From a virus: DNA of 34,320 nucleotides. A program made the translations under genes and the position numbers. A model generated the notes under the pieces. It was not told the DNA's origin, made no database searches, and saw only the letters and a list, made by a program, of their open reading frames with translations. Position 1 is the first letter of the stretch; every line of letters begins with the position of its first letter. The DNA lies in the IMG/VR virus record IMGVR_UViG_3300034791_000386, positions 1-34,320 of that record. One strand, 5' to 3'. Positions 28,604 to 34,320 of this stretch are shown piece after piece.

Positions 28604-29233
28604 TTAAAAATTTAAAGTTAAATTAATTGCAGCTGAATCCATAAATGCACCTGATCTTACTCCGTCCATAACCATTAATCCAATTGTTAGATTTTCTGTT
28701 ACAGGCTTTGCAATCATTAACATTACATGAGACATTTCAGTTTGTCCAATTTTATTTTCTGCATATCCAACTGATACATTAGCAGCTTTGATAAATGTTA
28801 ATGCTTGTAATACTTCTAAATAACTTAGATGCTCATCAACAGTATTACGGTAATATTTCAAACTTGTATTTTTCCAAGACGCTCCAATATAGACTTCTTC
28901 GAAAGGTTCATAATCGTCTCCATCGAAGTTATATTGAATAACACCCAAGTCTATACTCATATCGTCAGTCAAATCCGTGGTGTAACCAGCGTAAAAATCA
29001 TATTCAACATTAGCAGTATCATCATAATCTACTTCACTTGCCCATGCTCCTGCATAAAAACCTGATTCATGATTATAGTCTACACCTGCTGCTACTGCAA
29101 CATTTCCCGCATTTTGTGACATGCCTCTCCAAAAATAATCTGAAGCGACTGAAACATTATACGAAGTATCTGCTTGAGTAGTAAACGATGTTACTAATAA
29201 AAAAGAACATAAAAAAGCTTTTATGCAATTCAC
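28604..29233 (-). CDS. TorF/TIGR02001-type outer-membrane beta-barrel protein
   Basis: The start is GTG 29233, in a TAGTG overlap with GGGAG seven bases upstream; longer in-frame starts run into the previous gene. The 209-residue product has a signal peptide MNCIKAFLCSFLLVTSFTTQ (cleavage after TQA), then YNVSVASDYFWRGMSQNAGN, the hallmark of a bacterial outer-membrane family (TIGR02001), followed by amphipathic beta strands (GFYAGAWASEVDY, YDFYAGYTTDL) and a terminal Phe strand (AAINLTLNF). It is expressed with replication genes, so it would enter the outer membrane early. A role in altering the host surface, such as exclusion, or in transport is a hypothesis. Confidence 0.85.
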   Translation of the reverse strand: MNCIKAFLCSFLLVTSFTTQADTSYNVSVASDYFWRGMSQNAGNVAVAAGVDYNHESGFYAGAWASEVDYDDTANVEYDFYAGYTTDLTDDMSIDLGVIQYNFDGDDYEPFEEVYIGASWKNTSLKYYRNTVDEHLSYLEVLQALTFIKAANVSVGYAENKIGQTEMSHVMLMIAKPVTENLTIGLMVMDGVRSGAFMDSAAINLTLNF

Positions 29234-29397
29234 TATGCTTCTCCCTTTACTAGAGTATATATACCCCATGCCAAACCTGCCCAAGCTAATAGTTTAGCAA
29301 TACCACCAAACAATACAACCGAGCCACATACCACGATAAGTGATACTCCATCTAAAGATGTTCTTTCACTAACTCTATCTTTAATCCAATCTAACAT
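29233..29397 (-). CDS. Small membrane protein, 54 residues
   Basis: The ORF begins MLDWIKDRVSERTSLDGVSL, then a hydrophobic region with two possible short membrane segments (IVVCGSVVLFGGIAKLLAWA, GLAWGIYTLV) and ends VKGEA. GGAG precedes the ATG, and its stop shares a base with the TorF-like GTG. It resembles small hairpin membrane proteins of marine phages. Function unknown. Confidence 0.72.
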   Translation of the reverse strand: MLDWIKDRVSERTSLDGVSLIVVCGSVVLFGGIAKLLAWAGLAWGIYTLVKGEA

Positions 29398-29406
29398 ATT
29401 TTTCTC

Positions 29407-30795
29407 CTATACTTTGAATTCCGCAAACGTATCTTTACTTTCTCTATCTCCCCACGTTGCGATTGGTTTATCGGGGATACTCATATCTGACATTATATCA
29501 GATTGAGCAGATTCTTCTACATCATACAACTTCATTCTTGCTCTATCAATACCAATAACAAACCGTTTGTATTTGGTTGGATCATTATAACGATTCTTAA
29601 GTTGTTTGACCATAAGTTGATTTAGTTCATCTAATTCTTCTGTTGCAATAAGTGCAAACATTAAATCAGCAGTAGCAGGCAATCCAAAAGATTCAGAAGT
29701 ATCTTCTAGACCTACATCAGTATTACTAAAGCCTGATCTTGTTGTTTGAGTTGCTGTCATAATTGGAACATTAAACTCAATTGCTAAACCACGTAATTCT
29801 TCGGCTATAGCTTTTATGTAAGTATAACTATTTATACTACCACCCATGGCTTTCATACGAGAAGATGAACATATATTCAAGTAATCTATGTATATAATAT
29901 GAGGTTCAAACTTCTTCTTAAGCTTTAATTCATTTAATAATGCTCTGAAATGACCGGAATGAGCAGCACCAGTAGGATACTCTTTAATGAGTAACTTACC
30001 AATAGTACCCTTTGCTATCTTTTGAATCTTTTCAGAAAATACATCTTTAGGTAATGATTCTAATTGCTGAATTGGTAAGTCCATTAGGTTAGCATCAATA
30101 CGTTCAGCAATTCTTTCTTCAGCCATTTCCATTGTAATATATAAAACATTCTTACCTTGCTGTAATACTGCTGCTGCGTTGTGACACATAAACAAAGATT
30201 TACCAACACCGGTACCAGCCAAACAAACATTAAGAGTCTTGTTTGGAATACCGCCCTTAGTAATCTTATTAAAGTAATCAAGATCCCAAGGTATTCTTTC
30301 TTCAGTTTTATTATAAAAGTCAAAACGAGAATCCGAATCATCAATATAATCATGACCAATTGCTTGATCAAATGAAACACCAAGGGCTGTCGACAAAATC
30401 TCAGGTATTGCACCTTCGCTTTTTTCATCGTCTTTACCATCAATGATACCAATTGATTCCATAATAGCAATATAGACTGCTCGATCTTTGCACCATTTTT
30501 CAGTTTCGTTAATAAGATACTCAGTATCCAAATCAGTTTGTGTATTGATTTCATTAATCAACATTGCTGATTTATTAAGTACATCATCTGGAGCATTAAC
30601 TTTTTGTAGCTCTATATCCAATACTCTACCAGTTGGTAGTTTATTATGTGTAGATACAAAATCTACAATAAGATCGAATACTACTTTGTGACAACCTTCA
30701 AAATAAGCTTTTTGAAGATATGGTATTACGCGTCTGCAGTATTCGTCGTTATTAAGTAGATGACTTAGTATGTGTGTCGGTATTTCGTTCTGCAA
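29407..30795 (-). CDS. 41: Replicative DNA helicase, T4 gp41/DnaB type
   Basis: The helicase unwinds DNA at the fork. Walker A is GTGVGKS (about residues 194-200), then VLYITMEMAEERIAERIDAN, Walker B HIIYIDYLN, TATQTTRSGF and GLPATADLMFALI; these match T4 gp41 closely. No ATG exists at the expected N-terminus. Alignment to gp41 (VEIILSHL versus PTHILSHL) points to a start near 30795, where a TTG has AAGGG about ten bases upstream; another TTG at 30816 lacks a ribosome site. The start region overlaps the upstream gene by 44 bases. Function is firm; the exact start is not. Confidence 0.93.
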   Translation of the reverse strand: MQNEIPTHILSHLLNNDEYCRRVIPYLQKAYFEGCHKVVFDLIVDFVSTHNKLPTGRVLDIELQKVNAPDDVLNKSAMLINEINTQTDLDTEYLINETEKWCKDRAVYIAIMESIGIIDGKDDEKSEGAIPEILSTALGVSFDQAIGHDYIDDSDSRFDFYNKTEERIPWDLDYFNKITKGGIPNKTLNVCLAGTGVGKSLFMCHNAAAVLQQGKNVLYITMEMAEERIAERIDANLMDLPIQQLESLPKDVFSEKIQKIAKGTIGKLLIKEYPTGAAHSGHFRALLNELKLKKKFEPHIIYIDYLNICSSSRMKAMGGSINSYTYIKAIAEELRGLAIEFNVPIMTATQTTRSGFSNTDVGLEDTSESFGLPATADLMFALIATEELDELNQLMVKQLKNRYNDPTKYKRFVIGIDRARMKLYDVEESAQSDIMSDMSIPDKPIATWGDRESKDTFAEFKV

Positions 30796-31066
30796 TTGAT
30801 GTAGTCCCTTGTTCAATAATATGTGTTAATAAATCGCCCAGATAATTGTTAAATTTCTCATCATTTCTTAATGTATCATGATCAAAATCACCTGGATCAT
30901 TTATATTATACGTAAACGTCAATGTTGCTAAATCTAGTTCAGCTGATTCTTTAATAGAAACTGTACCATAAATAAATCTTACACCGTTATAAGGTGAATT
31001 TTCATTTAAATGTATAGCATAAAAATCTGATTCAGGATGCTCAACTGTCGTAAAATGACTGTCCAT
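30752..31066 (-). CDS. Conserved protein between uvsX and gp41
   Basis: The 104-residue protein begins [20 protein letters not shown] and continues NSPYNGVRFIYGTVSIKE, LATLTFTYNINDPGDFD and FNNYLGDLLTHIIEQG. A small protein with this pattern usually sits between uvsX and the helicase gene in marine T4-like phages. It is beta-rich and acidic. Function unknown. It is coupled to uvsX by TAATG and its end covers the helicase start. Confidence 0.8.
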   Translation of the reverse strand: MDSHFTTVEHPESDFYAIHLNENSPYNGVRFIYGTVSIKESAELDLATLTFTYNINDPGDFDHDTLRNDEKFNNYLGDLLTHIIEQGTTSIAERNTDTHTKSST

Positions 31067-32118
31067 TAGTCTGTATACTCTATTTCAGGATCAAAATCAA
31101 TTAAAGACTTATGACCAATTTGATATTGTTTAATTAAGAAATCTTTAAACTTTTGTGTTTTAAGAATTGGTTCCCAAAATGCATCTTCCTTAGTATCTTT
31201 TTCTCTTACTTTAGGTTCAACAATTTCTCCAGTTTCTTGATCAACTCTACAGTACCAACCATTACTAGGTTTAAACACAAAGCCGCCGGCGATAGCAATA
31301 TCAAGAAGACCACTGTTACGTTCAACACCACCATCCCAAGAAACCGATACGGGAATCTTAGATTTTTCTTTAACCATTCGTGACTTTTCAACGTTGATAA
31401 CAAAATCATAACCTGTAACTTCCATACCTTTCTTATTCTGCCTGCGACCTAGAATCCAGATATTATCGGCTGAATAATAAATACCAGTACCACCTGAAAC
31501 TACAGCTTTAGGGAATAATCCCATTTCTTGATATGTATGATTGACTGCCAGTAAAGACACATCTTTCATAGTTAAGTAAGGTGTTACCATACGGAATAAA
31601 CCTTTAATAGCTTTAGCACGAGACATATCAGCAACTGATTTCTCATTTAATGCATCTTCCAATTCTTTCTTAGAAGCAAGGTTACCAATAGAATCAATTA
31701 CAATAATAACATGGTCTTTACGATCAATATTATCCAATTGACCAACTAAATCAAACTTAAGCTGTTCAACATCAGTAATTGGTGTATGAAGTACTCGAGT
31801 GGTATCAATACCAAATGCTTCAAAGTATGATTGTGGCGAACCAAATTCAGAATCATAAAACAACATAACAGCATCTTTATGTTCTTTCATATAAGATGAA
31901 GCCATCAATAAAGCAAATGATGTTTTAAAATGCTTTGAAGGGCCTGCTAATACAGTCAAACCAGAAGTTAATCCACCATCCATATCACCTGATAGAGCAA
32001 CATTTATCATTGGTACTTCTGTTTTTACCATTGTCTTTTGGCCAAAGTATATACTATCTGATAATATATCAGTAGTTGATATCTTTGAGTTCTTTTTAAG
32101 TTTATCCATTATACTCAT
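31066..32118 (-). CDS. uvsX: UvsX recombinase (RecA family)
   Basis: The 350-residue strand-exchange protein has Walker A GPSKHFKT (59-66), matching T4 UvsX GPSKSFKS, Walker [12 protein letters not shown], and [20 protein letters not shown], the L1/L2 DNA-binding region. The end is acidic, typical of UvsX (FDPEIEYTD). It overlaps bS21 by ATGA and has AGGAG nine bases before ATG. UvsY and gp32 are not in the window. Confidence 0.96.
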   Translation of the reverse strand: MSIMDKLKKNSKISTTDILSDSIYFGQKTMVKTEVPMINVALSGDMDGGLTSGLTVLAGPSKHFKTSFALLMASSYMKEHKDAVMLFYDSEFGSPQSYFEAFGIDTTRVLHTPITDVEQLKFDLVGQLDNIDRKDHVIIVIDSIGNLASKKELEDALNEKSVADMSRAKAIKGLFRMVTPYLTMKDVSLLAVNHTYQEMGLFPKAVVSGGTGIYYSADNIWILGRRQNKKGMEVTGYDFVINVEKSRMVKEKSKIPVSVSWDGGVERNSGLLDIAIAGGFVFKPSNGWYCRVDQETGEIVEPKVREKDTKEDAFWEPILKTQKFKDFLIKQYQIGHKSLIDFDPEIEYTD

Positions 32119-32387
32119 CGTACTTTTCTCCTGCCGAATTGTGTTTGCTGTGTAGAGCCTACTTCTCTTTTATGTCTAGCGATAGCCTCGGCCTTTTTAC
32201 GCTTACGCTTAGCAGTTGGTTTTTCATAATATTCTTTCTTACGAATATCTTGTAATATTCCAGCAGCTTCTACTGCTTTTTTAAATTTCCTTAAAGCTAC
32301 ATCAAACGGCATGTCCTGTTGTGGACGTTGGTTCTTCTTACCTTTTCGGAACTTTTGGGGTGGGGCTGTTAAATTAATACTTGGCAT
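32115..32387 (-). CDS. rpsU: Phage-encoded ribosomal protein bS21
   Basis: The core [20 protein letters not shown] (26-45) followed by [20 protein letters not shown] aligns with E. coli bS21 (PFDVALRRFKRSCEKAGVL, REFYEKPTTERKRAKASA). bS21 sits next to the anti-Shine-Dalgarno end of 16S rRNA and affects initiation. The phage version has a 25-residue N-terminal basic extension ([13 protein letters not shown]) and a basic C-terminal tail. It is the first gene of the replication operon, directly behind promoter copy 6. By swapping into host ribosomes it could favour phage mRNA. Identity is firm; the effect is inferred. Confidence 0.93.
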   Translation of the reverse strand: MPSINLTAPPQKFRKGKKNQRPQQDMPFDVALRKFKKAVEAAGILQDIRKKEYYEKPTAKRKRKKAEAIARHKREVGSTQQTQFGRRKVR

Positions 32388-32419
32388 ATTTCCTCTTCTA
32401 TTTTAATGTTGATGTATAT

Positions 32420-32448
32420 ATTATAACATAAATTCAGTCAATTGTAAA
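32420..32448 (-). promoter_or_regulatory. Sigma70-type promoter, cassette copy 6
   Basis: Minus strand: -35 TTTACA (32448-32443), 17-base spacer ending TTTATGT, -10 TATAAT (32425-32420). It lies over the last codons and stop of the methyltransferase gene. The leader to the bS21 ATG is about 26 bases and contains AGAGGA. Confidence 0.86.
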
Positions 32449-33611
32449 CAGTTTTTTTCATATTCATAGGTTTTTTTCTTATTATCTTGAACCATGAAAT
32501 TTGTATCGACTTTATCTAATCTACCTTCTAGGTACTTTTTAACCATTCGAGCGGGATGCTCGGCAGTTGTCACTGGTACGTTTTGACACATATGATTAAG
32601 AGATCTTTTAGGATTTAAAAGTTGATAATCACTAGGTAGTTTCATTAGTGATAATGATTCTCTTACGGTTAAAAATCTGTCTTCATCAGGATGAGTTAGA
32701 TTAGTTGGCATATGTCCTACAAATGCTCCAATCTTATCTTTAGGAATTTCTATTCCCTTTCTCATAATATTGCCACCGGCTTTAAGCTTATGGTATTGTC
32801 TATCACATTTATTTGCAACAGTGTCATATCCACGTTCTCGCATCCATCTAGCAACTTCTTTGTAATTTGTTCTTTCTTCAATATAATCTTGTAGACCTGT
32901 TGATTTTTTAATCTTAGCTGAGAATTCTGAATGAGTAATCCCGCCTTCAAGTTCTTCTAGAATATACTTATAATATGGTTCATCTGATGGCTTACCTTCT
33001 TTACATAATATATTGCTCATAGGATCATCTTTATTATATTTAACTGCTCGAATATCATCGGCAATATTTGATGGTGCCACTTCAATATATTCAAATAATG
33101 GAACTGAATCTCCTTTCCAAAAGAAGTAAAAAGTACGGTCTCTAACTTGACTTAATCCATGTAATAATGATTTTGTTTTAAATATACTGAATGTATATCC
33201 ATTAGCCTCGGCAATTTTTCGCAGTCTACGTACTACTGGTTCACCCATTTTTGAAGCTAATCTTGGAGCATTCTCACCCCAAAAGACTTTTGGTTGAACT
33301 TCAGATAAAACATACTCTGCTGATTTTACCATCCAATCATTTGCTGGGTTATTACTCGATGCCTGTGGACTTAATGAGCTTAGCCCAGCACATGGACATA
33401 TAGTATTAACAACGTCAACTTGACCATTGTGTTTATCGCCTTGAGATAAATTTAAATAAGGAACTTCATAATTATAATAATTTTGTAAGTGTTCTTCATT
33501 TGCTTGAAAACCATCGAATGTTAAAAAATATTCTGGTCTTGTTTTAAAAATATTTTCCATTGCGATTGTTTCTCCACCAATCAATGGAACGATACTTGCC
33601 CATGTAGTCAT
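32421..33611 (-). CDS. DNA cytosine-5 methyltransferase
   Basis: The 396-residue enzyme carries C5-methyltransferase motifs in order: motif I-like SIVPLIGGE near the start, motif IV CPCAGLS (Cys74 as nucleophile; usual form PCxGFS), motif VI ENAP (113-116; usual ENV), motif VIII QVRDR (155-159), motif IX-like RFLTVRESLSLMKLPSDYQL and motif X NVPVTTAEH. The region between VIII and IX, about 200-295, is the target recognition part. Motif I lacks the usual FAGIGG. No restriction partner is visible, so an orphan enzyme that protects or marks phage DNA is likely. Specificity unknown. Confidence 0.87.
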   Translation of the reverse strand: MTTWASIVPLIGGETIAMENIFKTRPEYFLTFDGFQANEEHLQNYYNYEVPYLNLSQGDKHNGQVDVVNTICPCAGLSSLSPQASSNNPANDWMVKSAEYVLSEVQPKVFWGENAPRLASKMGEPVVRRLRKIAEANGYTFSIFKTKSLLHGLSQVRDRTFYFFWKGDSVPLFEYIEVAPSNIADDIRAVKYNKDDPMSNILCKEGKPSDEPYYKYILEELEGGITHSEFSAKIKKSTGLQDYIEERTNYKEVARWMRERGYDTVANKCDRQYHKLKAGGNIMRKGIEIPKDKIGAFVGHMPTNLTHPDEDRFLTVRESLSLMKLPSDYQLLNPKRSLNHMCQNVPVTTAEHPARMVKKYLEGRLDKVDTNFMVQDNKKKTYEYEKNCLQLTEFML

Positions 33612-33612
33612 A

Positions 33613-34320
33613 TTAAAAAAATTCCTCGAGTGTATTAGTTTGTTCTATACCATTCCAATGCGGATAGTATTCTCTGGATAAATGTATTGATTGTGGTTTT
33701 TCCATAAATTTAAAATCAAGTTCTTTATCTTTGTTCAACAGATAATTAGTCCATCTAATCAATCCATATTCTTTTTCAATATAGTCATTAAATCGATTAC
33801 GTGCATCTGTTCTTTCTTTCCATGAACCATAAAAGGGTTTACCTTTATAATATCCAGATTGCGGTATTTTCCTTGATTCATCTTCTATAGGAAGCAATTC
33901 ATAAATTTTAGCATTATACTTTTTAGCTTCCGTTATATATCTATCAGCCAATTCTTCTATACTTATTCCAAGTCTAATAGCATGGTGTCTTATATCAATA
34001 TTACCAAAATAACATTCAAGTTCATCGTAATCATGTTTAATAAAAGTATCAAAGCCTTCATTCAAGGCGCCATTAAGAGTTTTAAATGGAATGCTATTTA
34101 CAGTCCAACCCGGACGATACATACAAATAGAATGACTATCTCCAATCACTAATTTACGCGTAGGGTTAATAACATCAACTCTAATTGCTGTGTTATACAT
34201 TCTTTCAAGATTTACTAAATCTACATCATTCCATTCTGGTTGTACTTCTTTTTTGGCTGATGCTAATTTATCTTTTATCATAGTGTGATACTCTGGAAAA
34301 TCAATTCCAATGGAGTATAC
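33613..34320 (-). CDS. SGNH hydrolase-like protein, 5' end outside window
   Basis: An ATG occurs at 34281, but the frame stays open to the window edge (VYSIGIDFPEYHT precedes it) and no ribosome site is seen there, so the real start is probably outside. SGNH-type blocks are visible: VIGDSHSICMYRPG (block I, GDSH with Ser nucleophile), FGNIDIRHHAIRL (block III, G-N) and a late SIHLSREYYPHWNG with a catalytic-type Asp/His region. Such phage proteins lie near replication genes in some T4-like phages without proven activity. Esterase is possible; call is tentative. Confidence 0.72.
   Translation of the reverse strand, partial: VYSIGIDFPEYHTMIKDKLASAKKEVQPEWNDVDLVNLERMYNTAIRVDVINPTRKLVIGDSHSICMYRPGWTVNSIPFKTLNGALNEGFDTFIKHDYDELECYFGNIDIRHHAIRLGISIEELADRYITEAKKYNAKIYELLPIEDESRKIPQSGYYKGKPFYGSWKERTDARNRFNDYIEKEYGLIRWTNYLLNKDKELDFKFMEKPQSIHLSREYYPHWNGIEQTNTLEEFF

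Noticed and set aside
30084-30554. Minus-strand ORF of 156 codons inside the helicase gene
   Set aside because: Out of frame with gp41, Leu/Ile/Lys-rich by frame shift and no ribosome site.
1-34320. tRNA genes, CRISPR arrays, insertion sequences, integrase or attachment site
   Set aside because: Intergenic gaps are short and no cloverleaf, repeat array, transposase or integrase motif was seen by eye.

Overview
The window is a compact, AT-rich stretch of a marine T4-like myovirus genome. Every supported gene lies on the minus strand, so transcription runs from high to low coordinates. Genes are packed with ATGA, TAATG or TAGTG overlaps. The T4-type core includes the UvsX recombinase, gp41-type helicase, RNase H/FEN nuclease, NrdA/NrdB, glutaredoxin, ThyX, PhoH and T4-type lysozyme. 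It is mixed with genes typical of marine T4-like phages: an IscA-like protein, a SET protein, phage bS21 and a cytosine-5 methyltransferase. A CsgG/CsgF pair, a TorF-type outer-membrane protein and a spanin pair point to a Gram-negative, probably proteobacterial, marine host. No plus-strand gene, tRNA, CRISPR array, insertion sequence or integrase was seen.

Layout in the direction of transcription. (1) 34320-27932, replication and recombination: a 5'-truncated SGNH-like gene and a C5-methyltransferase, then a promoter driving bS21, uvsX, a small conserved gene, gp41 helicase, a small membrane protein, a TorF-like barrel and thyX. (2) 27869-26359: a promoter and six small genes of unknown function. 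(3) 26343-17117: a late promoter, then a long chain of genes. Nine of the products share a short N-terminal leader resembling the T4 capsid-targeting sequence (M-K-[TS]-[FY]-K-E...-E|[AGD]). Cargo domains behind the leader include a ligase-like nucleotidyltransferase, an HxGH-type nucleotidyltransferase, a P-loop kinase and a very basic DNA-binding-like protein. (4) 17113-15146: i-spanin, o-spanin, class 3 lipase and a membrane protein. (5) 15142-4880, nucleotide metabolism and early functions: four near-identical promoters drive nrdA-nrdB-grx-zinc ribbon-GIY-YIG; then an unknown gene-rnh-DUF6433-like; then an unknown gene-FmdB-like-phoH-exonuclease; then a HAD phosphatase, mini-proteins, IscA and SET. 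(6) 4854-1, late: a late promoter, a small coiled-coil protein, a fibre-like protein, a PRMT-like methyltransferase, lysozyme, two holin candidates, then csgF, csgG and the start of a secreted curlin-like protein cut by the window edge.

The most interesting points are: the phage curli-type secretion module with a candidate substrate; the set of proteins that look packaged in the capsid and ejected, several with nucleic-acid or nucleotide chemistry domains; two protein-methyltransferase-like genes (PRMT-like and SET) 1.3 kb apart; a phage ribosomal protein bS21; six copies of one promoter cassette, two of which should give leaderless mRNAs; and a tandem pair of paralogous mini-membrane proteins. 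All functional calls come from reading motifs by eye. No database search was run.
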